Notes: generated by a model not told the origin, from the sequence alone. Counted from the stretch's first letter, positions 25,574 through 34,465 are shown. The stretch: 39,709 bases of DNA from Chitinophagaceae bacterium (GCA_007695095.1 REEL01000167.1:1-39709); one strand, 5' to 3'. Made by a program: numbers and translations.

Positions 25574-27643
25574 CTACATAGGATTGTAAATTTTAACGGC
25601 CTTTTCCATTATTTCCTCCGGGTTGAGGGTCATGGTTTTTGTTTGTTTATTTATGTACAATTCCATTTGATCTGTATAATGTGGGCTTTCCGGTCTGGAA
25701 GAACTTCCAAATGGATGTAAGGTTTCTACTTCAGGGTATTCATTTTCCTTAGAAAATCTGACAAACATGGTATATGCATCACCTATCATAATATCAAATT
25801 CTCCCCTTTCATTTTTTACTCCATAGCGGGCAGTTAATACATCCGGGAAGCCTGAAACCGGTAAACTTTTTTCACCTCTTACGTGTCTTTGCAGAACTCC
25901 CAGAGGAACTTCTGTATTGTCAAAATGAGTAATTAAGTGATTTTGAGCATAGTATAAGGCTTCAACATAAAGTTCTTCATCAATGCTTATACCGGATAAA
26001 AAAGCAGCATCATCTAAATCTAATTTGTCAAAAATGTATTGAAATGTCAGCAGCATTAAGCTGGCTCCTGTGCTTTCTAAATCTGCTACTCCATTCCAGC
26101 TTTGTATTTGCTTAATAGTTCCGGAAACTCGTGGAAATCTTGATGGAGGTAAATCAAAAATAGGTAATAAACTCTCCAAAAAAACAGAATTTTCAGGAAA
26201 GCTTTCATCCCATTTAATTGCCTTAAACTCCTCAAAATTTATTTTTTCGTATTTCGCAATGATTTCTTTAAACCTATAAGCTCTATTGTTATCATTAATT
26301 CGAAAACCCATATCAGGACTGAAATTTTCAGCCTGTAGATTTTCTTCAGCACAGCTTGCAGAAAAAGGAGAATTATTCACATTAAACAAAAATCCGCAAA
26401 CCGGATTTAATAATTGCGGTAATTCATCTACAGTATATACTTCATTCCAAAAACTTGCGGAAGTATTACCGGGCAGAACTTTTGTATAATCAAAACCCTC
26501 ATTCCTTTTTGGTATCAGTCCGGTATTCAAATAAAATATATTATCATCTCGATCCGCATACACTATATTGAATCTTGGCAGTGCATTCATGGACAAAGCA
26601 TCGTAAAATTCATTAAAATCATTAGCTAGATTCATTCTGTACCATTGCTCTATTGCTCGAATATCATTGTATAGTGCATATCGAATGGCAAAATACCCCT
26701 GATTTGTTTTAAAAACCGGACCATGTATACTTTCGTAAGTAACTCTTCGAACCGGTATGCTAATTTTACCTATAAGCGCTACCCTCAACCAAATTGGATG
26801 CTTAACCAATTCCAACCATTTATCGTCAAACCTATATTTATACTTTTTTGAAGGATGCATTTCCAGCTGATACACATCAACCAAATTGAGTCCATTCCAG
26901 GTATGAGCCCAACCTAAATTTTTATTGGTGCCGGAATAAACATTAACTCCTCCGGGAAATGTTCCTCCTAGAATATTTAGACCTTCTTCAGAGTTTAAGT
27001 AAACTTCATACCAGGAAAAGCTGCCCTCCATAGGGGTGTGAGGGTTTACAGCTAAATATGTACTACCATCCTCAGACATATTGCTATTTACAGCATAGGT
27101 ATTTGAGCCTATATTTTGTGGAAGATCTACTAAATTTTCCTCAATTACATCTTGAATATAATTATGCACACCCGTAACTATAGTTAATGTAAACATTGAA
27201 CTTACAAGAGCATCCTGTGGACCTATCGGAAATAATTTTCGGTGTACTACCTGATTAGGGTTAGCTGCGGCATAAGCGTTTAAACCCGCTGCATATGCTT
27301 TAAGATAATCTTTAAACTCTGCAGACAAGTCCGTTTCAAACTTCTTTTCAACAGTTTCCCTAATTCTACAGGCATGCAGAAGAAAATCTCTTACGGCCCC
27401 TTCCCTGCCCTTTATTCTTCCCATAAAGCCCTTAGCAGTAAGGTATACTTCCTGTATGGTATAAAAGTCATCTTCAGCATGAGCCCATGCCAATCCAAAA
27501 GCGGCTTCTGCATTAGTTTTGGTAAAGATATGAGGCACTCCCCACTGATCTCTTACAATGGTAATGTTTTCGGGATTTATTTCAGCGTGAAGAGTGATTG
27601 TTCCGGAAAATAAAATTGCTAATAAAGTTGAAAAATGTTTCAT
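25574..27643 (-). CDS. Penicillin-acylase-family Ntn hydrolase
   Basis: A 689-residue exported amidase of the penicillin acylase family, which also includes acyl-homoserine-lactone acylases. Signal peptide MKHFSTLLAILFSGTITLHA. The N-terminal chain carries IVRDQWGVPHIFTKTNAEAAFG and a spacer region; the autocatalytic cleavage point is QNIGS-NTYAVN, so Ser180 becomes the N-terminal nucleophile of the beta chain. Further family segments are YLAVNPHTPMEGSFSWYEVY and GTFPGGVNVYSGTNKNLGWA. By family knowledge the enzyme cleaves an amide bond in an acylated small molecule in the periplasm; the substrate cannot be deduced. It begins 8 bp after the stop of the serine hydrolase gene, a tight coupling that suggests related substrates. 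Confidence 0.92.
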   Translation of the reverse strand: MKHFSTLLAILFSGTITLHAEINPENITIVRDQWGVPHIFTKTNAEAAFGLAWAHAEDDFYTIQEVYLTAKGFMGRIKGREGAVRDFLLHACRIRETVEKKFETDLSAEFKDYLKAYAAGLNAYAAANPNQVVHRKLFPIGPQDALVSSMFTLTIVTGVHNYIQDVIEENLVDLPQNIGSNTYAVNSNMSEDGSTYLAVNPHTPMEGSFSWYEVYLNSEEGLNILGGTFPGGVNVYSGTNKNLGWAHTWNGLNLVDVYQLEMHPSKKYKYRFDDKWLELVKHPIWLRVALIGKISIPVRRVTYESIHGPVFKTNQGYFAIRYALYNDIRAIEQWYRMNLANDFNEFYDALSMNALPRFNIVYADRDDNIFYLNTGLIPKRNEGFDYTKVLPGNTSASFWNEVYTVDELPQLLNPVCGFLFNVNNSPFSASCAEENLQAENFSPDMGFRINDNNRAYRFKEIIAKYEKINFEEFKAIKWDESFPENSVFLESLLPIFDLPPSRFPRVSGTIKQIQSWNGVADLESTGASLMLLTFQYIFDKLDLDDAAFLSGISIDEELYVEALYYAQNHLITHFDNTEVPLGVLQRHVRGEKSLPVSGFPDVLTARYGVKNERGEFDIMIGDAYTMFVRFSKENEYPEVETLHPFGSSSRPESPHYTDQMELYINKQTKTMTLNPEEIMEKAVKIYNPM

Positions 27644-27651
27644 AGTAAATG

Positions 27652-29079
27652 TTAATCGACCTCTACTATAAATTCTACATCCTTTGAGAAATATTCAATT
27701 GAACGGTTTCTGTCCAGAAATAAACCATTTACTTCACCTTCTATATAATCTATAAATAATTGAATGTTTTCTTTACGATTTCTGTAATTTAACATACTTT
27801 CTTTTTCAAGTGGAATCGTAACAAAACCATCGGTAATTAACAATCTGTTATTCACTATTTTAATTTCAAAGTTTATACCTGAGTGGTTTTTATAATTTCC
27901 GGCCAAAAAGTTTTTATCTATAAAAAAAGGCTCTTCGTCATTTTTTTCATTTACAATCAAAAAAGCTAATTTTGAAATAGAATTACCCCATTTGATTCCG
28001 GAACGTTTATTTCCCTGTCTGACAATAATCAAATCATGCTCCGGATTTATGTATAAAACCTGTCCTGCATATCCACCCGCAAATAAATCCCTCTTTTCAA
28101 AAAGTGGCCTGTCAATATAGGTATCCAACCACCATGATTTATTATAATTATAATATTGTCCAAAAACAGTGTCTCTCAAAAAAGAGTTTTCTACCCATTT
28201 TTCAGGAATTATCTGAGTTCCCTCCCAGTTTCCTTTATTAATATATAAACGACCAATTTTAGCTAAATCTCTTGCTCTGGCAACTAATCCGCCATATGCC
28301 AATGGGGTGCCATCAGGGCTGTCAAGCATCATAGCTGCTGTATATTCCATTCCTAGCGGTTTCCAAATCTTTTCTTCTATATACTTAGCTAATGGCCTTC
28401 CGGTAGCTTGCTCCAAAACCATCCCCAAAATTAAAGTCGAAACAGATTTATATTCAAAAACTTCGCCGGGATTATGCTTAAGCTTAATCTTATCAACATA
28501 TGCCTTTTGATTGTTATGATAATACATTCCTAAAAGTAAATGCATAGTGGTATAGTCTGAAAAATTTAATCCGTCGGTCATGTTTAACAAGTGCATTACT
28601 GTAATGGCATCCCGGCCATCTTCTTTATATGCCGGAATAAAATCAGATACTTTTTGGTTAATATCTGTAATATACCCTTCTTCAATAGCAATACCGACTA
28701 AAGCAGAAACCAATGATTTAGTAATTGAAAAAACTTGAGCTGCAGTAGACTGCCTGTAATTATGAAAATAGTTTTCATAAAGAATGCTGTCATTTTTTAT
28801 TATTAAAAAACTAACCGTACCTGTACGTCTTAAAAATGTTTCAAAATCTTGTCTTTTGCTTACGTGCTTACCGGTTACCCAGTCTGACGGACTTGGAAGA
28901 AGCAAGGCTTGATCACTCTGTGGAAAAATAAAAGCCGTATCCGGTTTGTCTATTATATCTAAATCAAAAACTAAATAATCCGTTATACCGGGAATGTTAT
29001 GTTTAGCTATCCTGTAAACATTATTACAGGAAGCTAAACTTAACAAAACCATGAAGGATATAACTAATTTAATTTTCAT
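27652..29079 (-). CDS. Serine hydrolase of the beta-lactamase (class C/AmpC-like) family
   Basis: A 475-residue lipoprotein (signal ending LASC, lipid Cys18). The serine beta-lactamase/penicillin-binding fold is shown by SITK (Ser118, Lys121) in VFSITKSLVSALVGIAIEEG, the second motif Y210-K-S in GEVFEYKSVSTLILGMVLEQ (Lys replacing the usual Ser of YSN) and AGGYAGQVLYINPEHDLIIV downstream. An extra domain of about 100 residues follows the catalytic part. Most such proteins are esterases or peptidases, not drug-inactivating enzymes, and nothing here supports a resistance call. It is the first gene of the minus-strand set; an inverted repeat lies 49 bp upstream of its start. Confidence 0.88.
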   Translation of the reverse strand: MKIKLVISFMVLLSLASCNNVYRIAKHNIPGITDYLVFDLDIIDKPDTAFIFPQSDQALLLPSPSDWVTGKHVSKRQDFETFLRRTGTVSFLIIKNDSILYENYFHNYRQSTAAQVFSITKSLVSALVGIAIEEGYITDINQKVSDFIPAYKEDGRDAITVMHLLNMTDGLNFSDYTTMHLLLGMYYHNNQKAYVDKIKLKHNPGEVFEYKSVSTLILGMVLEQATGRPLAKYIEEKIWKPLGMEYTAAMMLDSPDGTPLAYGGLVARARDLAKIGRLYINKGNWEGTQIIPEKWVENSFLRDTVFGQYYNYNKSWWLDTYIDRPLFEKRDLFAGGYAGQVLYINPEHDLIIVRQGNKRSGIKWGNSISKLAFLIVNEKNDEEPFFIDKNFLAGNYKNHSGINFEIKIVNNRLLITDGFVTIPLEKESMLNYRNRKENIQLFIDYIEGEVNGLFLDRNRSIEYFSKDVEFIVEVD

Positions 29080-29498
29080 TTTGAAGCCTTAAAGAAACTT
29101 AAGCATTTTTTATCTATACTATATATACGCTAAATTACAAAAAATGTTTTAGCGAATTTTCGTTTTTTGCAAATTTTTTCTAATTTTTTTTCAGCTAAAA
29201 ACTTTTCTGAGACTAAAAATGGAGTTTTAACAATATTTTTCAGTTCGAGAAACAAGAAATTTATTGCTAATATTTTTAGCACTGGTTCTATACTAACCTA
29301 TTTATCTGACACTTAGCGTAAATTAGTTGAAGTGCTAATACAAGTGTCTTAAGTGAGCAATTTATTGTGGAATAAAAAATGGCTATTTGAAAATGTAAGT
29401 AAATAAAAAATTAATTTTCCACTAATCAAGCAAAAAATTAACAGAAGTAGCCGTTTAAATCTGCTCATTTACTTATTTACAAGTTAAAAAAAGGACAT
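29080..29498. other. 419-bp AT-rich intergenic stretch
   Basis: This stretch lies between the oxidase subunit III gene and the serine hydrolase gene, both on the minus strand. It holds T-rich runs, a 7-bp inverted repeat at 29128-29154 and several short complementary pieces around 29355-29475 (GAGCA/TGCTC, GTGGAA/TTCCAC, GGCTA/TAGCC, TAAGTAAAT/ATTTACTTA) that do not nest into one fold. No supportable gene, tRNA or clear terminator. A 39-codon hydrophobic frame here is rejected below. Confidence 0.5.
29128..29154. repeat. Inverted repeat upstream of serine hydrolase gene
   Basis: CGCTAAA (29128-29134) and TTTAGCG (29148-29154), separated by 13 bases, 49-75 bp upstream of the minus-strand start at 29079. 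It contains TAATTTAG on the minus strand, which resembles a -7 element, although I see no TTG at the right distance. It could be an operator; weak evidence. Confidence 0.3.
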
Positions 29499-30095
29499 TT
29501 AAACGATAGTGGCTAAAATGAAAATTATGTACAAATAAATCCAAAGCAAGCCAACAAAGTGCCAGTAAAATGCCATTAACTTAAACGACATCTTTTTAAC
29601 AGGATCTGTTAAAAAGACCAATGCTTTAACATCATTTTTAACACAAGCATTGGATTGAGCCAGCGCTCCAAGCAAAAAAACGAGTCCTATCAAAACGTGA
29701 AATACATGTAAACCGGATATCAGATAAAAGTAGGAACCGGATTGACTGCCTCTTAAACCCAAACCGGCTTCGGTTAAAATAGAAAGACCACTATATTGTA
29801 AAAAAATAAAACAAACTCCTAAACCAAAAGTAATTCCAACAGCATTTCTTAATCTAAGTATATCTTCATTATTGAGCTTTTTTTCTGCATACCAAAGGCT
29901 AATGCTGCTAAATATTATTATAAGTGTATTAATATGTATAACTACAGGCAGTTTCAAATCCGGATATTGAAATTGAAAATTTGCATATAAAAAGGATACC
30001 GATAAGCTAAGAAACATAAAGGTGAGACCGGCTATCAGACCATAAACAAATATCTTGTATGGGTGAAATCTCAATTTTTGTACATAAACTGTCAT
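29499..30095 (-). CDS. Cytochrome c oxidase subunit III family protein
   Basis: A 198-residue membrane protein with about five helices, matching the short form of heme-copper oxidase subunit III. Family signatures: GLRGSQSGSYFYLISGLHVF, HVLIGLVFLLGAL and near the end KLMAFYWHFVGLLWIYLYII. Subunit III supports proton uptake and stability of the catalytic subunit and carries no metal centre. Neither subunit I nor II is in the window, so this is a detached copy or one that serves an oxidase encoded elsewhere. A universal stress protein gene lies 53 bp upstream on the same strand. The start at the ATG at 30095 gives MTVYVQKLRFHPYKIF, a short cytoplasmic N-terminus. Confidence 0.88.
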   Translation of the reverse strand: MTVYVQKLRFHPYKIFVYGLIAGLTFMFLSLSVSFLYANFQFQYPDLKLPVVIHINTLIIIFSSISLWYAEKKLNNEDILRLRNAVGITFGLGVCFIFLQYSGLSILTEAGLGLRGSQSGSYFYLISGLHVFHVLIGLVFLLGALAQSNACVKNDVKALVFLTDPVKKMSFKLMAFYWHFVGLLWIYLYIIFILATIV

Positions 30096-30148
30096 TTAAA
30101 TACTTTACAATACAACAACAAATAATGAGAATAGGTTTTAAAAAAAAG

Positions 30149-30991
30149 CTATTCTTTGAATGCAAGTAATGGCACTTTAGTATGAAAAGCCATTTTTCGG
30201 GTAAAACTCCTGTTAAAAAGCTTTTCAAACATATTTCTTTTTCGGTTTAAGGTAGCTAACCAGTCAACTTTATCAGTTTGTATATATTCTTCAATACCAT
30301 CAAATAAATTGGAATAAACTCTAAAATCAAAATTTATCTTTTCGTAATTCAATTGTGTTTGTATAGTAGCTTTCAAACTTTTAATTTTCTCTTTATTGAC
30401 GATTTCATAGCTTTCTACGATATGCAGAATAGTGATTCCTGCATCAAAATTAGCTGCAATTTTCACTAATTGTTGAAGAGCAATTGAATCCGTTTCATGA
30501 AAATCTGATGCATAAACTATCTTTTCAATATGCTTATAAACAGCATTTTCAGGTATTGCTAGTACAGGAATGTCTGATTTAGCAATAACTTTTGATGTAT
30601 TACTTCCAATAACAATTTCCCTAAAGCCGCTGGCACCGGTTGTGCCCATTGTAATTATATCGGCTTTTAAATGCTGAGCTGCATAAACTACCTCATCAAC
30701 AGCAAAACCCTGTTTGACTAATAAGTCGAATTCTAATTCCTTTTTATCCGCATTTTCCGGTTTCAAAAGAGCATTGTCGATTAAATTTTTAAGATTCTTC
30801 TCAGCCTGTTCTTTTAACTCTTTGCTCATTTGATTGATTAATTCACCGGGCATATTGGCATCTACTATTGGAATTCTGTAAACGTGCAATAATGTAATCT
30901 TTGCATTCATTTTTTTAGCAAACTCAAGTGTATATTGAAAAGCATTTAAGGCTGCATCAGAAAAATCAGTTGGAAATAGGATATTTTTCAT
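30149..30991 (-). CDS. Universal stress protein, tandem Usp domains
   Basis: A 280-residue cytoplasmic protein made of two UspA folds. Domain 1 (residues 1-147) starts KNILFPTDFSDAALNAF and has the ATP-binding signature G-x2-G-x9-G-S in GTTGASGFREIVIGSNTS followed by DIPVLAIP. Domain 2 (about 150-280) keeps the fold (IEKIVYASDFHETDSIALQQ, KVPLLAF) but lacks the Gly-rich ATP motif, its place being taken by NRKRNMFEKLFNRSFTRK. This asymmetric arrangement is frequent in the phylum. The exact role is unknown; family members respond to starvation, low oxygen or redox stress, consistent with an oxidase subunit as the next gene. Confidence 0.9.
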   Translation of the reverse strand: MKNILFPTDFSDAALNAFQYTLEFAKKMNAKITLLHVYRIPIVDANMPGELINQMSKELKEQAEKNLKNLIDNALLKPENADKKELEFDLLVKQGFAVDEVVYAAQHLKADIITMGTTGASGFREIVIGSNTSKVIAKSDIPVLAIPENAVYKHIEKIVYASDFHETDSIALQQLVKIAANFDAGITILHIVESYEIVNKEKIKSLKATIQTQLNYEKINFDFRVYSNLFDGIEEYIQTDKVDWLATLNRKRNMFEKLFNRSFTRKMAFHTKVPLLAFKE

Positions 30992-31260
30992 TTGTTTGAT
31001 TTTTAATTTATTCTATTTATTCGGGTTTAAAAAAGACAAATCAGAGAATTTATAAATTACTTTCATCTCAGTCATAAAGATAAATCATTGCAGTATTCTT
31101 TTCGAAAAAACAAATTTAATTTTTAAAAATTTAGTTTTCGGAAACTGAATTTTTTCCTTTTTTAAAAATGAATTCTTTTTAACTTAGCATATGATTAAAT
31201 AATGCATGAGATTTTGCGTATTTAACGGGAGTTTATTTTTTAATAAAAAATTAATTAATT

Positions 31261-31815
31261 ATGAAGCAATCAGCTTCAACGGGAGATTTATTAATAGCAG
31301 AACCTTTTATGCAGGATGCAAATTTCAAGAGAAAGGTCATTTTGCTGAGTGAAGTGCATGAAAACGGAGCTGTTGGCTTTATTCTTAATAAACCAATCCC
31401 CCTACCCTTCAATGATTTAGTGGAAGGTTTTGATGAGTTTAATCCAACGGTATATTTAGGTGGTCCGGTTCAGCATGATACCTTACATTATATACATTCA
31501 AAAGGGGATTTAATTGCAGAGAGCAAAGAAATTACTACCGGTCTATTTTGGGGTGGAAACTTCGAACAGATAAAAACGCTTATCAACCAACAATTGATAA
31601 GTCAAAAAGATATAAAATTTTTTCTTGGTTATTCCGGTTGGGATAGCGGCCAACTCAATGAGGAAGTTGAAGATAATGCCTGGGTAATTACCAATGCCAA
31701 AAGTGAATTTGTAATGGAACAGGATACTGAAAACTTATGGCGCGATTGCCTCATAGATCTTGGTGGTGAATTTGCTAATATGGCTAATTATCCGGAAAAC
31801 CCACAATTAAATTAA
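31261..31815 (+). CDS. YqgE/AlgH family protein
   Basis: A 184-residue protein of the UPF0301 (YqgE/AlgH) family. Recognised by GDLLIAEPFMQDANFKRKVI, the NGAVGFILNKP segment, VYLGGPVQHDTLHYIH and FLGYSGWDSGQLNEEVEDNA. The family forms a compact alpha/beta fold of unknown biochemical function. In Pseudomonas AlgH was linked to alginate regulation, which need not apply here. Its stop codon is directly followed by the ATG of the SDR-type gene, so the two are surely co-transcribed. The frame starts at the first ATG, at 31261, preceded by an A/T-rich leader without a clear Shine-Dalgarno. Confidence 0.92.
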   Translation: MKQSASTGDLLIAEPFMQDANFKRKVILLSEVHENGAVGFILNKPIPLPFNDLVEGFDEFNPTVYLGGPVQHDTLHYIHSKGDLIAESKEITTGLFWGGNFEQIKTLINQQLISQKDIKFFLGYSGWDSGQLNEEVEDNAWVITNAKSEFVMEQDTENLWRDCLIDLGGEFANMANYPENPQLN

Positions 31816-32643
31816 ATGAGCAAAAAACCGGAAATTACAATTATCGGCCTTGGGTGGCTGGGTACGCAAATTGCTCAAAATTTAATTGCTCGAAATTACA
31901 CAGTCAAAGGCAGTTGCACTTCTGATGAAAAAGCAAACTATCTCAATAATCATGGTATAAATGCTTCTGTATTAGATTTTAAAAATGATATTTTATCAAG
32001 TCTGCAAGATTTGCTTGTCACAGATGTATTAATCTTTACTATACCCCCACAAAATAAGAAAAATGGAGCCCCGCAACTTTCAACTATTTTAAATACAATT
32101 TTACAGCACGCATCTTTTTCTAAAAAAATTAAATGGATTGTATTTATGTCCTCAACTTCAGTATATGGAAACATGCAAACTGAAGTGGATGAGAATACAG
32201 AATGTAAACCTGAAACCGAGAATGCAAAAGAAATTTATAAAGCAGAAAAGCTTTTGCTCAATATTGAAACCCCTGCAAGTATTCTCAGATTAGCCGGTCT
32301 CTGCGGACCGGAAAGAATGCCCGGTAGATTTATGGCAGGAAAAACAGACCTCGCAGATCCTGAAAAAGCAATAAATCTTATTCACAGCTTCGATATAATT
32401 GAAATTCTAAATCAGCTATTGACAAAAGAAATATATCAAAATACTGTTTTTAATATTTGTGCTGATGAACACCCGAAAAGAAAAGATTTTTATGAATTTG
32501 CAGCTCGTCATCAGGGATTTAAAGCTCCTGAATTTAAACCGGACACTTTTGATTTCGGAAAAAAAGTATTAAATTCAAAAATTAAAAACACATTAGATTA
32601 TACATTTCACTACCCATCACCTTATGATTTTTTTAAAACATAA
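31816..32643 (+). CDS. NAD(P)-binding SDR/epimerase-like protein (YeeZ-like)
   Basis: A 275-residue cytoplasmic enzyme of the extended short-chain dehydrogenase type. The Rossmann motif GLGWLG is at the N-terminus (ITIIGLGWLGTQIAQ). VFMSSTSVYGN corresponds to the beta strand and Ser/Thr of the active site, and the Y-x3-K pair is in EIYKAEKLL. The overall layout is that of YeeZ-like NAD-dependent epimerase/dehydratase relatives, whose substrates are unknown. No gap separates it from the YqgE gene, and the DUF4442 gene follows after 2 bp, making a three-gene unit. Confidence 0.85.
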   Translation: MSKKPEITIIGLGWLGTQIAQNLIARNYTVKGSCTSDEKANYLNNHGINASVLDFKNDILSSLQDLLVTDVLIFTIPPQNKKNGAPQLSTILNTILQHASFSKKIKWIVFMSSTSVYGNMQTEVDENTECKPETENAKEIYKAEKLLLNIETPASILRLAGLCGPERMPGRFMAGKTDLADPEKAINLIHSFDIIEILNQLLTKEIYQNTVFNICADEHPKRKDFYEFAARHQGFKAPEFKPDTFDFGKKVLNSKIKNTLDYTFHYPSPYDFFKT

Positions 32644-32645
32644 AT

Positions 32646-33191
32646 ATGCAAACTAAGTTAGAAAATCATCGACTTGAAAGTATTTCAGCTGAGTATGACT
32701 TACTGGAAACTGAAAGAGAAAAACTCCGTAAACGGTTAAAAAATAACTTTTTATTGAAGTTTTTCTTTTTAGCAAAGCTTCCATTGGCTTTATTAACCGG
32801 TTTGCGTGTAAAAACTTTAAACAAGGAAACCGGCGAAGTTACCATACCTTATAAGTATTTAAATAAAAATCCTTTTAAATCTACTTATTTTGCTGCTTTA
32901 GCCATGGCAGCAGAAATGAGCACAGGAATTATGGTGCTTATTGCATTACATAAATGCAAACCCTCTGTTTCAATGCTGGTAGTTGATCTGAGGTGCAAAT
33001 TTGTTAAAAAGGCCACTACTAAAGTCACCTTTACCTGTAACGAAGGCAATAATATCAAAGAAGCTGTTCTCAAAACCTTAGATAGCGGTGAATCTGTTGA
33101 GCTTATTCAACAAACTACAGGAAGAGACTTAGATGGCAATGTGGTGGCAGAATTTGAAATAACCTGGTCTTTCAGAGCCAGGAAAAAGTAA
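32646..33191 (+). CDS. DUF4442 hotdog-fold protein
   Basis: A 181-residue protein matching DUF4442, a thioesterase-like hotdog family. Supporting segments: VTIPYKYLNKNPFKSTYFAA and LAMAAEMSTGIMVLIAL, the central helix packing against the sheet, then VSMLVVDLRCKFVKKATTKV and VVAEFEITWSFRARKK as the last strand. Hotdog proteins usually hydrolyse acyl-CoA or acyl-ACP thioesters, but activity is not established for DUF4442. Start ATG two bases after the SDR gene stop; expressed with it. No membrane segment is obvious, although the N-terminal FFFLAKLPLALLTG stretch is hydrophobic. Confidence 0.82.
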   Translation: MQTKLENHRLESISAEYDLLETEREKLRKRLKNNFLLKFFFLAKLPLALLTGLRVKTLNKETGEVTIPYKYLNKNPFKSTYFAALAMAAEMSTGIMVLIALHKCKPSVSMLVVDLRCKFVKKATTKVTFTCNEGNNIKEAVLKTLDSGESVELIQQTTGRDLDGNVVAEFEITWSFRARKK

Positions 33192-33248
33192 GTTGCGTTA
33201 TAGTGCTTCACAATTATTCATTATTTTTTAAAAATTAAAGCAATTCAT

Positions 33249-33767
33249 ATGTCCAAAATGTTGCATTTTCTCTTTTTTTTTGTAATATTATGTATGACTT
33301 GTTTCTCCGAAATAAATACAAATAAAAAATTAACGACAGCACATCACATTGATGTAGTCGAAATTTTCGATAGTGTATCGGGTCTTAATTTTTATTTTCC
33401 GGATACTCCTTTATATCAGCGTTCCAAAACAGGGGATTTAAACTCTTACTCATTTACCTATTCAGAGCCCGGCATTAGCTACATAATAGTTATAGAGAAA
33501 ACAAAAACACCGGATAAAGTAGAAGAGTCTCTGAGGCGTTCGTTTAACGATGTTTTAGATAACAGGTCTGTTGTTTTAGAAAAAAATTATGAAGTGCTGC
33601 CTCTACCACATTTAAAGGGCTTAATTCATGGCAGGTATGAGTTATTTGTCCATTTTCAGTCCTTTTATTACAAGGATTTTTTAATCCTCCAAATGATCAC
33701 AAATTTAGGCAGTAAAAAAGAAAAAGAGACTGTGGAATCCTTTTTTTCAACTATTAACAATTTGTAA
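33249..33767 (+). CDS. Hypothetical exported protein
   Basis: A 172-residue protein I do not recognise. The N-terminus MLHFLFFFVILCMTCFSE (after MSK) is a probable signal peptide; the ATG at 33258 is an alternative start. The rest is a small alpha/beta domain: LNFYFPDTPLYQ, YSFTYSEPGISYIIVIEKT, a helix (VEESLRRSFNDVLDN) and LILQMITNLGSKKEKETVES, ending FFSTINNL. The order resembles small PsbP/LpqN-like domains, but this is only a shape impression. It lies 57 bp after the DUF4442 gene and about 80 bp before the YciO-like gene. Confidence 0.75.
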   Translation: MSKMLHFLFFFVILCMTCFSEINTNKKLTTAHHIDVVEIFDSVSGLNFYFPDTPLYQRSKTGDLNSYSFTYSEPGISYIIVIEKTKTPDKVEESLRRSFNDVLDNRSVVLEKNYEVLPLPHLKGLIHGRYELFVHFQSFYYKDFLILQMITNLGSKKEKETVESFFSTINNL

Positions 33768-33850
33768 AATAATTTCCATGAAAGTTTATACCTTTTTAAA
33801 AATAAATTCGTAAGTATTGTAAATATTTTATCACCTAAAATCATTAATTT

Positions 33851-34465
33851 ATGTTACTCAATATCAATCAGGACAACCCGGATAAAAGAAAAGTTGACCA
33901 AATTACTAAATGCCTTGAAAATGGCGGAATCATAGTGTACCCAACTGATACTTTATACACCATTGGTTGCAGCATTTTTAACAGCAAAGCCATGGAAAGA
34001 ATACGACAAATTAAAGGACTTGAAAATGGTGAAGCACATTTTTCTTTAGTTTGCCATGATTTAAGTCAGATTTCTGAATTTACCGCTCCTTTTAGCAAGC
34101 CTATTTATAAAATGATGAAAAGGCTTATACCCGGTCCTTATACTTTCATTTTAAAAGCAAACAAAAATGTACCAAAGCTTTTTAAGTTTAAAAAAGACAC
34201 CGTAGGCATCAGAGTGCCTGATAATAATATTCCAAGATCAATAGTTGAGAGCTTAGGACATCCTATCACCTCTACTTCTATTCATCATGACGATAAGGTA
34301 TTAGAATATATGACCGATCCGGAAATGATTTATGAAAAATATCACAAATTAGTTGATATAGTTGTGGACGGTGGATTTGGCGACAATGAACCATCTACAG
34401 TATTGGATATGACCTCCGAGGACGTCGAAGTTATACGTGAAGGAAAGGGAATGTTAGAGGTTTAA
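33851..34465 (+). CDS. YciO-like YrdC/Sua5-domain protein
   Basis: A 204-residue YrdC-fold protein. GGIIVYPTDTLYTIGCSIFN, PGPYTFILKANKNVP and VGIRVPDNNIPRSIVESLG follow the E. coli YciO sequence closely, and the size is right for that subfamily. YrdC/TsaC relatives make threonylcarbamoyl-AMP for tRNA t6A. However, the residues known as KxR and SxN in TsaC are replaced here (KGL and the STSIH region), as in YciO, so the TsaC reaction is uncertain. The start at ATG 33851 gives MLLNINQDNPDKRKVDQI. A strong terminator follows 30 bp after the stop. Confidence 0.88.
   Translation: MLLNINQDNPDKRKVDQITKCLENGGIIVYPTDTLYTIGCSIFNSKAMERIRQIKGLENGEAHFSLVCHDLSQISEFTAPFSKPIYKMMKRLIPGPYTFILKANKNVPKLFKFKKDTVGIRVPDNNIPRSIVESLGHPITSTSIHHDDKVLEYMTDPEMIYEKYHKLVDIVVDGGFGDNEPSTVLDMTSEDVEVIREGKGMLEV

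Noticed and set aside
27652-29079. An antibiotic-resistance beta-lactamase
   Set aside because: The protein has the serine-hydrolase fold, but YKS replaces YSN, an extra C-terminal domain is present, and most family members of this type are not drug-inactivating.
29349-29468. A 39-codon minus-strand frame of mostly Leu, Phe, Ile and Lys downstream of the oxidase subunit III gene
   Set aside because: The composition is what AT-rich noncoding DNA yields by chance. There is no start signal or conserved motif, and its DNA contains the scattered inverted pieces noted for this gap.
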